Source: Megalobrama amblycephala (Eukaryota > Chordata > Actinopteri > Cypriniformes > Xenocyprididae). From it: a stretch of DNA of 64,000 nt. The DNA is taken from the NCBI RefSeq assembly GCF_018812025.1, contig NC_063061.1, positions 8,774,415 to 8,838,414 on the forward strand. Reading direction: 5' to 3'. This document shows, one piece after another, positions 44,958 to 56,278 of the stretch (its first letter is position 1; each line of letters opens with the position of its first letter). The notes beneath the pieces are model-generated. The model saw nothing but the letters and a program-made list of their open reading frames with translations. It had not been told where the DNA came from and searched no databases. Both the position numbers and the translations under genes were made by a program.

Positions 44958-46083
44958 CAAGGTTGGTTGATAAGGGAAGGAGGTGTCAGGAGCCTGCGAA
45001 CGTTAAACATAACTTTAATAATAATATAAACATAAAGAACAAAACGTCCCCTCACGGACGATAGTTCACCCAAAAATGAAAATTATCACATGATTTACTC
45101 ACCCACAACACATCCTGGTAGTGAATGGCGCTCCTGAATTTGAAGTTCGAAAAAGTGCATCCATCCATCATAAAAGATATCCACATGCCTCCAGTGTGTT
45201 AATAAAGACCTTCTGAAGCAAAGTGATTGGTTTTGTAAGAAAAATATCCATATTTATATCTTTATAAACTAAAATAAGTAGCTTCCGGGAGATGGCCTAC
45301 GTAAATCGACGTACGGCATCAGATTAATCTTTGACCTGACGAATTGACAAACGCAGAAACGTAGAGGACAGAGCAAAACAAAACACTGGTCATGAATTAG
45401 AAGTCTAAAATTAGAATTTTGAAGAAAAATATTGGAAGATTTCAATATAAGAGAAGTGGAGCTTGAGTTTGTTGTTGAGTTTGTTTGTTTGGGCGTCTAA
45501 GCTTACACTACTCCTACATCCTGCATCATACATCGCACTAGGTGTTACTCATTTGGCGCAAGTCGACTTGCGAAGGTTGTCTGCTGAAAGCTAGTTATTT
45601 TAGTTTATAAAGATTTAAATATGGATATTTTCCTTACAAAAACCCATCGCTTCACTTCAGAAGGTCTTTATTAACCCTCTGGAGCCATGTGGATTACTTT
45701 TATGATGAACGGATGCACTTTTTTGGGGCTTCAAAATCATAGTTAGGTTACTATTCACTCCCATTATAAAGCTTGGAAGAGCAAGGATATTTTTAAAAGT
45801 ATCTCCAATCGTGTTCATCTGAAAGAAGATAGTCATATACACCTAGGATGGCTTGAAGGTGAGTAAATCATGGGATGATTTCATTTTTGGGTGAACTATC
45901 CCTTTAATAAACACCAAGATATAAACATACACAACACAACTATGAAGAGTGTGAACAGAAGGATTAAATACACAAGTGAAGTTAATTAACGAAATTATAA
46001 ACTACGACAACTAATGAATGAATGAGAACACAGGCAAAACAGGTGCTAATGAAAACTACATAAAGAACGAGTCATAAATGTGA
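44958..46083. mobile_element. Composite insert in the array (outer repeat plus foldback)
   Basis: Outer sequence 'ggaggtgtcaggagcctgcg' and 'aaagaacaaaacgtcccc' on the left, and 'aaaacaggtgctaatgaaaac' on the right, are unlike the array units. Their centre holds a family F foldback subtype. I cannot define the outer ends exactly. Confidence 0.5.
45061..45903. mobile_element. Foldback element, family F subtype
   Basis: The left end is clipped (atagttcacccaaaaatg). The right end is complete, gggtgaactatccct before TTAA (45904-45907). Arms carry 'gaagcaaagtgattggttttgta' in part and its inverse; the core includes 'agttattttagtttataaag'. Confidence 0.82.
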
Positions 46084-46519
46084 CAGTTACCTTAATGGAT
46101 GAATTTAGCCTGCTTTTGCACAATTTTTCTCATTACAGACCTGACATAATGTTTAAAAGAGGTCTATAAGCATCTTAGAGAAATTATGACTTTAAGAACA
46201 AGGCATGTAGTGCCAAACTAAACTGTAAAAGTCAACCCTGTTACCCTAATAGATTAATTTATCAACTGAGATTGCACATTACAGACCTGACAGAATGTTT
46301 AAAATTACACAAGAAAATACCTTATGTCCACATTGAATTCTCTTTCTAAGAAGCATTTCATAGTTTATAATATTTATAAAGGCAAATTTAACTGGAAAAA
46401 CTGGCAACCCTGTTTTCTTACACTCTTAAAAATACTGGCTCCAAAAGGGGGTTTCGCAGTGATGCCATAGAAGAGCCGTTTTTTGTTCCCCAAAGGACAC
46501 TTCAGTGAACAGTTCTTAA

Positions 46520-47309
46520 AGGTCCCGTTTTTCGTGGTTTTTTGAAGCTTTGATTGTGTTTATAGTGTGCAATATAACATGTGTTCATGTTTCGCGTGTA
46601 AAAAAACACAGTATTTTTCACATAATTTACTTATCTGTATACCGCTGTTTCCACTGTCATAAAAACGGGCTGATGACTTCCTTGTTCTATGAAGTCCCTC
46701 CTTCAGAAATACGTAACGAGTTCTGATTGTGCCAGCGGTTCCTGTGTTGTGATTCGACAGCAGCTTCTGCTCCATCTTTCAAGAATAATCTTTGTGCGAA
46801 TCCGGCATTAAACTGATTGAGATTGAGGAAGCTGTCCTCAGCAAAATGTGCTGCACATAGTTTTACATGTGGATTATAATTTTCGGGAACCGAGTTAAAC
46901 ATAAATTGTAACCATTGATCTCTAAGTACAGCGTCCCTGGGAAGGCCAAACAAAGGTGATTGGACTGCGGGATGAAAATAACAGTGTTTCGACGACATGG
47001 CGACAAACACACTCTACAAACGCAACTCTTGCTCTTCTCCGTGGGAGCGCAACAAGACCACGCCCCCTTTTTTGTGTATTCCTGTGGGCGGAGGTTAGTC
47101 AAAAAACTGTTTTAGTGACGTCATTAAAGAAGGAAGTAGAGGGATGTAGTCCAAACTGGCCGTTCGATGTAGGCGACTTCTGTTAAATAAAATATCTCGC
47201 TTGGCATTGAACTTTGAGCTTTAAAATTTTACAGATTTTATTTATACTCTAACAACAACATTACACACTAACTAAAGTTTGAAACATGGGATCACGAAGA
47301 ACGGGACCT
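46520..47309 (-). mobile_element. TTAA-flanked Kolobok-like element with THAP-like frame
   Basis: It begins AGGTCCCGTTTTTCGTG and ends CACGAAGAACGGGACCT, flanked by TTAA at 46516-46519 and 47310-47313. On the minus strand it encodes a THAP-like domain. Kolobok transposases are known to carry THAP domains and to target TTAA, so the superfamily call rests on three agreeing features. At 790 bases it cannot encode a whole transposase. Confidence 0.78.
46687..47010 (-). CDS. THAP-like domain protein fragment, transposon-derived
   Basis: A 107-codon minus-strand frame. Visible THAP features in order are a Cys/His start (KHCYFHP), the LFGLPRD segment followed by the conserved Trp in RDQWLQFM, and the C-x2-H pair with its signature in LCAAHFAEDSF, near residue 52-56. 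THAP domains bind DNA through one zinc held by C2CH; here the first metal pair looks like Cys plus His instead of two Cys, so binding may be altered or lost. The catalytic part of a Kolobok transposase is absent. The frame ends inside the element after a Ser/Arg-rich tail. It may be a first exon of a deleted transposase, or a retained DNA-binding fragment. I see no evidence of host use. Confidence 0.6.
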   Translation of the reverse strand: MFVAMSSKHCYFHPAVQSPLFGLPRDAVLRDQWLQFMFNSVPENYNPHVKLCAAHFAEDSFLNLNQFNAGFAQRLFLKDGAEAAVESQHRNRWHNQNSLRISEGGTS

Positions 47310-47560
47310 TTAAAAGAACCATTTTTTATTAATGTGAAGAACATTTTAATAACCTAAAGACCCTTTTCCACGATAAAAAACCTTTTGCATAATGGAAAGG
47401 ATCGATAGATGTTAAAGGTTCTTCATTGGAAACATAGATGCCAATAAAGAGCCTTTATTTTTAAGAGTTTAATTTAGCCTGATATTGCACAATTTAACAA
47501 CGAAACACATTATAGACCTGAAAGACTGTTTACAAAATTGCATAAAAGCATACTTCAATA

Positions 47561-48625
47561 TCAAACAAAAAAAAAGGCACCCGTTTCACGACCCAACTGA
47601 ACAGTGTTATTCACAGTTTCATGACAGTTCCTGCCAGAAACAAAGATGTCCGCTTTTCAAAAATAGCCTCCTGTGCAGCTGCCGCCCATTCTCTCTCAGT
47701 AACCCTTCAATCAAGAGTCCAGTCCTGGGTGGGCTGCCCTACTTCCAGCCCCCAGGAATCAGCACTGGAGGCAAGCCAGCTCTTCCCCCTCAACACGACC
47801 AGGCGTCCCGAAGGTTAATGCAGGCCCGGTCTCCACTCGATCAGCTCTCATTACTAATGTTCAGAGGTATGGGTTACCAAATTGCTCCCAATTGGGCTCA
47901 CGGAGCGAGACTTTGTGCCCAAAGCAAGACGTTCAGTGGAAATAATTATCAGCGGTTGGCCGACAGGTCACTACCACATGTTCGCACATACTGAAGGACA
48001 TGCAGGAACAAGGTCACGGCTATGGGTCCAAGACAGATGATAATGCTTTAAGTACCGGTAGGCTCTTTTTTTATTGTTGCTCCAGACATTGTCAAAGCAT
48101 GCCTTGTGCTTGTTAAATGCTGTGTGACAGCGATATTAGATATTTAGATTGGGATTGTTTAATGGTTCGCCAAGATAAGCTGACTACACATGCTGTTGAG
48201 CAGGGTGGGTTGGGTGATGAAAACAGGTTATGATTCAACAAAGTCCGCCTCGAAGCAACAAGTAAACACACACACAAAGGCACAAGCGCCAACATAGTAC
48301 ACCCTACACCCTACAGCATGTTCCAATTGGGTAATTTGGGTTGTTTAGAAGGGGGGGTGAAAATGGACTTATTGAAATGGGCTCTCATTACAAGCCTAAT
48401 TATAATAGCAATAAAGTGACCTTAAGATAAGAAGTGAAAGTCTGAGGACTTGACATGGAAACCCAGATAAAGATCACATCTATTAGGAGCGTTCCCACTG
48501 ATTGGAGCCAAAATACTTGTCATTAAACAACTACAGTATACATTAAATTGCAGACCATTTGGGATTTTCCACACACGGGCATGACAACACTCTCTTTTTG
48601 TTTCTGACCAAAATGTGTATAATTT
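47561..48625. other. Intergenic, possibly conserved non-coding
   Basis: No repeat ends. The parts at 47600-48000 and 48340-48560 read like single-copy sequence. A 169-codon plus frame (47485-47994) starts in array sequence, has no known domain and no clear codon bias, so it is not called as a gene. Confidence 0.4.
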
Positions 48626-48626
48626 T

Positions 48627-49173
48627 GCACCCTACCAGTCAAGCGTTTGAAATAATTAGCATTTGAAATTTGTTTTTCAAAGAAGGTCTTATGCTCACCA
48701 AGACTGCATTTATTTAATAAAAATACAGTAAAAACCGTAATATTATGAAATATTGTTATATATATTTTTTAATTTTAGTATATTAAATAATATAATTTTA
48801 TTTAAGAATATTTAAAAATGTAATTAATTCATTTATTGCATCACACAATCCTTCAAAAATCATTCTAATATGTTGTTTTAGAAACATTTTTATTTTTACC
48901 AATATTTGTGTGCCATACTCTACCATTCATGTGACACTGAAGACTGGAGTAATGGCTGCTGAAAATTCAGCTTTGCCATCACAGGAATAAACTACATTTT
49001 AAAATATATTCAAATTATATATTAATAAAATATAATCAAAGAAAACAGTTAATTTAAATTGTAGTAACTGCATTTATTTTAAACAAATAAATGCAGCGTT
49101 GGTGGAGATGAGACACTCCCTTTCATAAACATTAAAAAAATCCTAATTATTCCAAACTTTTGTCCGGTAGTGC
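48627..49173. mobile_element. Tc1-like non-autonomous repeat
   Basis: Inverted ends 'gcaccctaccagtcaagcg' and, inverted, 'gcactaccggacaaaagtt'. Internal words 'ctcaccaagactgcatttat' and 'gctgaaaattcagctttgcc' match a repeat I recall as widespread in fish. The target duplication is not clear. Confidence 0.75.
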
Positions 49174-49794
49174 AAATAGCTGTTTGAGGAACACATGTTC
49201 GGCATTATGATCAGCCTTCCGCCCTGTAAGCACACACCTAAAACTTTTTATATTAAATAAGACGTTGACACACATGCATTCCAACCCAAGGAGTGAAAAA
49301 AAAAGGTGAAAATACACATCACATCCTCTTAACAAACCATCCTCACCTTGGAACGGCAAAGCACTTCTGTAAAGCTGTTAAAAACACATTTCATTTCCAG
49401 GTGAAATTGCATAAATTGGGCCCATGGGTTTCGCAGCACTACAGTGCTGTGCATTCGTTTTTTTTATATCTACAAAATTATTGTATTTTATGTGTGTTTT
49501 AAGTAAAGCCGTATCTGGAAGGCAATACTGAATATTAATATTTAATAGGTATTCATTTTCCCTATGTGGAAATTGTGTTTTAATTTATTTTATTATTTTT
49601 TTGGTTTTTAAACGTATTTTAAGAAATATCAGCAAACTGTCCACTTTTCAATCCTTTTAGAAGTGTTGATAATAGGGTTGATTATAGCAAATAGATAAGT
49701 GTAGAATGGCCAAAATCACATATCATGAGATATGAGAAATTTTATATCATGTTAAAAGTACTGTTATTTTTTCCCAGAAATTCAATGACAATTT

Positions 49795-49831
<37 letters not shown>

Positions 49832-49910
49832 TTAATGTTCTAATGCATATTCTTTCACTTTTTTTGTAAATATTTACTAATCTAATTTGATTTTTTTTTC
49901 CTTTTGAATA
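49174..49910. other. Intergenic, no gene recognised
   Basis: AT-rich, with an (AAT)n microsatellite at about 49797-49829. No coding motif. Confidence 0.55.
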
Positions 49911-49918
49911 TTCATAAC

Positions 49919-51216
49919 TAGGGGTGTGACAAGACACAAGATTCACGAGACGAGATTTTTGCACAGTATTAAGAAATCCTCAATGACAAAATTCATGACT
50001 GGAAAAATTGTCTGTAGGTGCATTTTGAAACGTTTTAACTAATCATCTTGTAATGAATTTCATTTCAGTTCTACTGAGTATGAATTATCATATGCATTGA
50101 AAGACAACAATATACAAGCACTGTAAAAGGTTTTGCCATAAACTCAACTGACTGGCTTCTCTCCTGTACTTCACACGAGTCTCTTCAGATCTTACTGTAC
50201 ATGAATTACGAGCTTCAAGAACTTCTGTTTGAGGCTGTGTGTGACCTCCTAATTGAACTCCTTTCCACAAATTGAATATAGAAATTAAAACGGCATAATA
50301 ACAAAAATAAAAAAACAGTTTTTTCTTAGTATTATAAGTGCAAACAATAAGTGCAACCAGGTGGTTACAGCACAGCACAGCCCAGCCTACGATAGGTTTG
50401 ATATTGGGAGACAAGTTATTGTATGTAGCCTAATTTGGCGCATCAGGGAGTTTTGCATTTTACTTTCGCTTTCTTTGTGTATATGGAGCGGCGGTGCTGA
50501 GCATGCATTCTACAAGATAAGACATTTATCATACGCTAAGGCTCTGTTGCGCAACGAATCCTCCGCCATGGTCTTGTCAGTCATCTCACCTTAGTCTCGT
50601 CATGTGATCAGTGAAAAGAAAGCTCTAGCATAAGTTCTGCCAGGAAGACTCAATGTTACGTCACCTGTTAGTTTAGATCTAACCAATCATTATCTTACAC
50701 TTGGAGTACAAAAGATCGGTACTTACACATGTCTGAGTTCGCAGATGCTGACGCCAACCTTCACCTCCATCCTCCCCACTACCACCAGGATGGTCCCTGT
50801 CCATACCTCCCAGGGGGTCGGCTATGCCCCTGCCTTCATCTTCAGGCAGGAAATGCAGAGTCCGCAACCCTTTAGGATGTGAGCTACGGATGGGGTCTAC
50901 GCCAAAGAACTTTATCTTACGATATTTTGCTTGCTGATTGTTAATAAATATCACTGTTACGTTATTTTGCCTCCCGAGTCTTTCTGGTAGAACTGTGATT
51001 CCTGCTGCACTGTGTGCAACTCTGCAGCTCGTGCTGGATGAGCAGAGCAGACGTTTACAATAGTTTACAATTGAAGCGAATGTTATCCAACTGAAATAAA
51101 TGTTTTTTATTTAATTCATCATGGTGATATCGTCAGACTGCTTTTCACTTGACGAGAACACTTGTCATATTTTAATATCATGACATCTTGTGGCACAAAA
51201 TCTCGTCACGCCCCTA
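49919..51216. mobile_element. hAT element, 1.3 kb
   Basis: Ends TAGGGGTGTGACAAGACAC and, inverted, TAGGGGCGTGACGAGATTT. Flanking octamers are ttcataac (49911-49918) and ttcataaa (51217-51224), seven of eight identical. It carries a GC-richer foreign-looking segment at about 50690-50900 with a minus-strand frame of no known family. Confidence 0.85.
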
Positions 51217-51224
51217 TTCATAAA

Positions 51225-52019
51225 AAATTGCATTAGTGCAAAAACAGCTTCACATTATGTAACACTTTAGTTAAAAAAAATATGTATATATAGTTCTAAA
51301 TTCTGAGTGAATAAGCTGCATTTGCTATTGTAAAGATCATTTACCCAAGATCTCACTGCAGTCATATCATACAGTTTTGCTAGCAACAATGAGAAAGTTG
51401 AAAAAATTGCAGTGTATTGGCTTCACGCCACAATTCTTCAGTTTCCGTCCCCCAATTAGCCTTCCACTCGGCTGCAGTTTAATCTTAGCTAGTTACGAAT
51501 GACTCTATCTGGATAATTGAAACCTCATACTGTCCTCCCAGTTGCTGGAGCAGATGCCATGCTTTACTACATTTCTCGGCATCGTTGCATTGTGCTCACC
51601 TGTCAGTCTCGTATTTAACAGTGTCCACCCGTTGTTAGCACCTGTCACACTCCCCACCCTGGTCCAGCTCAAGCCAAGAGAGATCCCAGTAAAACAGACC
51701 GATACAGGGGAGGATCTGTGCCACATGTGTCCTGGTGCTACTGACAAGACTCAAGCAAGTGTTGACAGACACCCACCGCCACTGACAAGCCTATTAAGCT
51801 GTCTGGATTGTCCATAGAGCTGACTGTAAAGGCCAACACACACATGTACTTCCTTTAGCTAATGCACAGGATGTAGTTTTACATGATAGCTTGTAGAATA
51901 TAAAAACAAGCGCTATAAAAAAAAACAACAACAAAAAAACACAATCAACACTGCAGAATATATAGAAGCCCCCAAAAAAGTTACTTAGAAATAATTAGCT
52001 CAAAACAACTGTCATTTAT
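51225..52019. other. Intergenic, possibly conserved non-coding
   Basis: No repeat ends are seen. The 51410-51830 part looks single-copy and includes AATTA-type sites. A 91-codon plus frame there has no known domain. Confidence 0.4.
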
Positions 52020-52092
52020 TTAAAGGTGCACTATGTAACTTTTTTTGTTTTTTGTCAATACACTATCAATCCGTCCAAAATGTGTTTTTGTC

Positions 52093-52758
52093 TAAAGCTC
52101 AAAGTATACTTCGTTTTTTACGCATACACTAGCGTACAGATACAGAACGCACAGCCTTGCAAAGTATACTTCAATTGACGCTCAGTTTTGAGCAATCTCT
52201 CGGCACGAGTTAAAACCCATGTAAACATTTTTGTATTCTTTCATGTTAGAGATGTACAAATGATGGTACTTTCTAACCTCTTCGCACGATCTCTTGTGTA
52301 GGCCTACATTTTCGCTGTAGCTTGCATGCTTTCCGGTCTGTTCTGTTTGTGTGATTTTTTTCCCCCCAAACCAGTTCAGTGGAAATCCCGCCCTGCAACC
52401 AATTTCATTGGCTGAGGTTACACTGATGGGTAGGTTTAGGGATCAGTGTTTGGTACTGTGATTGGCATGGCCAATGAAATCTTTAGAATCAGCTCCAGGG
52501 CGGGATTTCTGCTGAACTGGTTTGGGAAAAAAATCACGCATTCTGTTTATGCAGGTTTTCTTCGACTACCTTGTGAATCAACACCCCCAGGGCACAGTTG
52601 CCACCTTGTGGATAAACTACTTAGATAAAAAAGATAATTAAATGCACGTGTTATCTGCGCATACAAGTTACCTGCGCGTGGTTACAAAAATCTGGCGATG
52701 TGCACACTGTACACTGACCCTCGTGTATGTGAAAAAGTGAAGTATACTTTAGGCTTTA
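52093..52758. mobile_element. Element with 'aaagtatacttc' inverted ends
   Basis: The left end taaagctcaaagtatacttc is inverted at the right as gaagtatactttaggcttta. Words such as 'aaagtatacttc' recur subterminally. The target duplication is ambiguous because the ends are TA palindromic. It contains a further palindrome at 52351-52537. Confidence 0.75.
52351..52537. mobile_element. Small palindromic MITE
   Basis: The arm from gtgatttttttcccccc through ccagttcagtggaaatcccg (52351-52395) is inverted at 52496-52537 with few mismatches. About 100 bases separate the arms, themselves partly paired ('caatttcattggc' and inverse). Confidence 0.75.
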
Positions 52759-53062
52759 CCCTGATTCACTAAGGTATGCCCGTTCTAAGTGTTTATATTT
52801 TAGACCGAGCGGGATGCATTTAGCTGTAACATATGTCACTCGCTTGTGCGTGTATCGCTATATCATAAATAGAGAAAAGTTGCTCCGGCTACTTTGATGC
52901 TTGAATGGTGTGGGAGCGGCAATGGTTAGTTGTCACAACGAGCGAGAAAGAATGACAGTTTTGGAGAATTTTAATGTTACCCCATTCAAAAAGTTAGGAG
53001 CTGCACTTGGATGCCCGAGTGACGTTTCAAAGATGGCCGCCAAGTGAAATGACTTGTCTTAA

Positions 53063-53896
53063 TGGCACAATATGTAAATTTGACCACTAGAGGTCTTATT
53101 CAAAACAAAGGCATAGCTTGATGACGCCTTGATTTCACAGAATCATGGGAAGTCTTCACGTCTACAGCCGGTGGAAAAGAATCCGACGAGACTCGGGCAG
53201 AAATCATATTCATGGATGAGCTAATGTATTAAAGATTTATTAACATTACTGTAGTATGAAGCAGGGTTTGGCTGAAAGCCGTTGGAGCGGAACGAGGCCG
53301 CTGGAGCAATTGCTAATGAGAGACGAGCGCGACACAGGGCTCGAGAAAAGCAGAGCTTTTATTATGCCGTAGACGAGTGCTTCCGCTTCTTCTGGTTATG
53401 TGTATGTGGGGTAACACAGCACTGTTTATCATATTAGATACATTTGTGTGTTGAAAGTAGTTATAGTTCCTCTGTGTGTTCGCGCGGTGGCTATTATGAG
53501 ACACTTGTTGCACACTGCAGTAAGCTAGATAGATATTAGGCATGGTAAAACATGGTACTCACGGTACATCAAGAAAACGAGATTTCAACAATATGACTTA
53601 CAATCTTGAGCTAAATAACAATGATTAGTTTTCTGTTGAAGAATGGATCCAAACAGTTGCTCACCTGTCTAATAACCCAGAAATCGAGGGTAACGTGGGT
53701 ATGATGTCATTGATAGGCGACGCACGGACACGTCCCGTGTCCTGATTAAAACTGCTTATTTCTCTGGATTTAAACATTCTTGGAAAGATTTGGGATAATG
53801 TAAGTACACAAGTCAACAAAATATATAACATTGTTTTAGTGTTCTTTTTTTTTTTTTTTTTGATATTTCAATCCAAAAATCTTACATATTGTGCCT
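53063..53896. mobile_element. Family G element, copy 4, complete
   Basis: Flanked by TTAA at 53059-53062 and 53897-53900; ends tggcacaatatgtaaat and, inverted, aggcacaatatgtaaga. The host site without insert ('gacttgtcttaaaggga') is visible near 40880-40900, confirming TTAA duplication. Confidence 0.88.
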
Positions 53897-54606
53897 TTAA
53901 AGGAACTTTGCTTCAGCTGAATTGAGTCTCTCTGGATGAAAAATTGCTTCAGTAACTGCTATCTTTTGTCAGAGGACTGCTCCGACTCAGTGTGCTGACA
54001 GACTGAAGGAGTGTGTCATATAAATCCCTAAACGCTTCCTGTGAAAAAAGGGAATTTGAACCCAATTAGGTCTTGTGCATCAATGACTTCTTGTTATTTT
54101 AGGTGTGCTTGGTGAATTGATGTTTAACCTGAGTGTGATGATAATGTATGTGTGCTGTGTGCCCTCATTACAGTCAAATTTGTGAAGATTAAAATCATGT
54201 GACTTTGCATTAACTGAAAAGCAAAACTGTAAAAGAAAATGCCAATTCGTCTAAATATCTAGGGCTGTCAAAGTTAAAGCGTTAACACATACAGTTAATT
54301 AAATACACTATTAACACATTTATCAACAACATTTTATTCTGTTCTGTGCGATTTCTATAAATTGACTTTTTCATTGGTTATTCGTAAGTTTGAATTTTGT
54401 CCTTGTTTGTATTTAAATTAGCTTTTGTACACCTGCAATCTTTTAGCCCTGATGAAGGCCTGTGAGGCGAAATGCGTTGGCAAAATAAAGAGTAACATCT
54501 TTTCCGACTAATTTGATCTCTCCATTTCGCAAGTGTTGCTGGTATTGTCCCAAAATTCTATAAACTGATTGGAACATTTGCAGCTGATTGGAAATACAAG
54601 TGCCTT

Positions 54607-54657
54607 GCACGCACGCACGCACACACGCGCACACACACACACACACACACGCACGCA
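54607..54657. repeat. (CA)n/(CGCA)n microsatellite
   Basis: Mixed CA and CGCA units, about 51 bases. Confidence 0.97.
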
Positions 54658-55388
54658 TAAATATAGAAAGACCCCGGCCCCAGATGGGACATTTAACCAA
54701 AGTAAAATAATTTGCAAACTTCGTATGGTGAAATTTAATCATCATCAAACTCTGAAATAAGTGAAATATCACCCATAAGCCAAACACTGCTATTTATAGA
54801 AGTGCAAACACCAGCGGAGGACCGCACTCACCACAGGCATCTTGTACGCACATGTAATATTATGTCCATAAAGTGTGGAGAAAATTATATTATTTATTTA
54901 TTGCAGATTTGCATCGAGTATCGTATTTGCATTATAAACAGAAGATTTCTGCAATGCAGATCTGTTAAAAACCTGTAGGATTTGCCATGTGTTACTGCCT
55001 TCCAGTTCTTCTCACTCTCAGATGTACAGCTCCATGTGGAATGTTCCAGAGCTCCATAATTTCCATTTTGAATTCTGATCATTGCTCAAACGTCCCAGAG
55101 CCAAGCTCATCAGCGCTTAGAGATTTGTTGACAGGTGTCCAGTCTGTCTTTGTGCATCTAAATGGTGCCATTCCACTGGGAATGCCAAGTTTCCATAGCT
55201 GGAGAGTTTCAAAAGGTTGCCAGTTTAACATTAAGTCAAATGATCAGAGGTACTGATCAGATTCAATGTAATTTGGAAGTAATGCAAATGTCAAGTGTGT
55301 CTAATTATGCTGCACTTAGGGCTAATTAGAGTTAAGCAATTGGCTTTCATGGCTGAGTGGACTGCGGTGCCACGACCCCTTGTTGATT

Positions 55389-55405
55389 TGACCTGAACTT
55401 GACCA
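55389..55405 (-). promoter_or_regulatory. Candidate DR5 nuclear-receptor site
   Basis: TGACCT-gaact-TGACCA: two half-sites as direct repeats with a 5-base spacer. On the minus strand this is TGGTCA-n5-AGGTCA, one base off the retinoic-acid receptor consensus in the first half-site. It lies next to homeodomain-like TAATTA words at 55310-55330. Chance occurrence is possible. Confidence 0.3.
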
Positions 55406-56278
55406 TGGCCTTGTTGGTGCCAGCTCACAGTTCCTGATAGCTGGAGGGTTACCAGTGCTTAGTGATTATTTGAATGACAACTTTATTTTCTGCTTCACAT
55501 TTCTGCCATTTTCAAAGTAACTTTTTGAAGTAGAGCATATTTGTATTTATCTTTGGCTGAACTTGATTCAAACATAGACAGTGGTTTCACATGATGGAAA
55601 TGTGGAAATGCTACTCTTCTTGTAGCATGACGTTGATTGAATCAAGTTATTCTGACAAATCTGTGTTCAGTTTAGTTAATACTACATTTTTCTATCAAGT
55701 GCAACCACTTTTCATGACTGAATCATGTTCGGCCAAATAGTTAAACATAGCTTTTCTTTACATATATTAGGTTTTGGCTACCAGAAGATGGTGTTGGTTA
55801 CATCTATGGCATTCTCATAGTTGCTTTTTATCAAAGCAACTTCAATTCTTGTTAGCAGGTCCTCAATCCAAGCACGCACTCTACACTTCACCTCAATGGT
55901 ACCCGAAAAACACATTAAGCACTATGTTCTCTCACCATTCCTGATTTCTAACACACACTCAGTGTTTGGCGTGATCTTGCAGCTGTCAGAGCAGAAACGA
56001 AAGCTCCATTATCTCCTTTCGTGTTCATGTAAATTGCGCAAGCTTATTTCGTCCTTTAGATCGAAAGATCTGAAAAAGCCCATGCATTTACCCACTCATA
56101 GACCCTCCCCTCGAAGAAATCAGGATGTGGACAAAAGAGTTGGATTAAAATACCAGGTGTAAACAGGTGACCAAAACACATCTTAATACCAGATGTAAAC
56201 AGAGCGGTTCTTTCAACACGAAAACAAAGAGTTAAGCCAAAGAGTAACCATTTTGTGGTATCTGTCAGGAGTTATTAA

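Larger units (their letters stand above)
46421..47469. mobile_element. TA-flanked element carrying a nested TTAA element
   Basis: Ends CACTCTTAAAAATACTGGC and, inverted, aactcttaaaaataaagg, with TA at 46419-46420 and 47470-47471. Repeated 'ggttctt/aagaacc' words mark its body. Removing the nested element at 46520-47309 restores its sequence at a TTAA. Confidence 0.82.
44470..47560. repeat. Degenerate long-period tandem array, interrupted by insertions
   Basis: The hallmark caaccctgttacc or a close variant recurs at about 44478, 44580, 44729, 44918, 46232 and 46406, at spacings of roughly 100-190 bases. Units share 'gactgagattgcaca', 'acagacctgaca', 'atgtttaaaat' and 'attctctttctaagaagcat'. 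The array is split by a composite insert (about 44958-46083) and by a TA-flanked element (46421-47469), after which unit sequence resumes ('atttagcctgatattgcac'). Confidence 0.75.
52024..53058. mobile_element. TTAA-flanked element with nested inverted-repeat inserts
   Basis: It begins AGGTGCACTATGTAACTT after TTAA (52020-52023). Its right part (52800-53058) is the segment shared with 40755-41035. Another element (52093-52758) is nested in it. The right terminus was displaced by family G copy 4, and a few host bases (aggaactttg) follow that copy. Confidence 0.65.
53901..56274. other. Intergenic, no gene recognised
   Basis: Contains the CA/CGCA microsatellite at 54607-54657 and a 'gggctgtcaaagttaaagcg' repeat fragment near 54265. 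About 55250-55450 looks single-copy and holds a DR5-like motif (separate entry). Frames here have no known domains. Confidence 0.45.

Noticed and set aside
44470..46450. Telomere-like repeats suggested by 'ccctaat' words
   Set aside because: The words occur once per long unit and are not tandem TTAGGG repeats.
47485..47994. 169-codon plus frame
   Set aside because: It starts in degenerate tandem-array sequence, has no recognisable domain, and shows no splice or codon evidence that I can see. It could be checked by transcript data.
49796..49830. Possible CRISPR-like or satellite repeat
   Set aside because: It is a simple (AAT)n microsatellite. No repeat-spacer arrays are present anywhere in the window, and CRISPR is not expected in a vertebrate.
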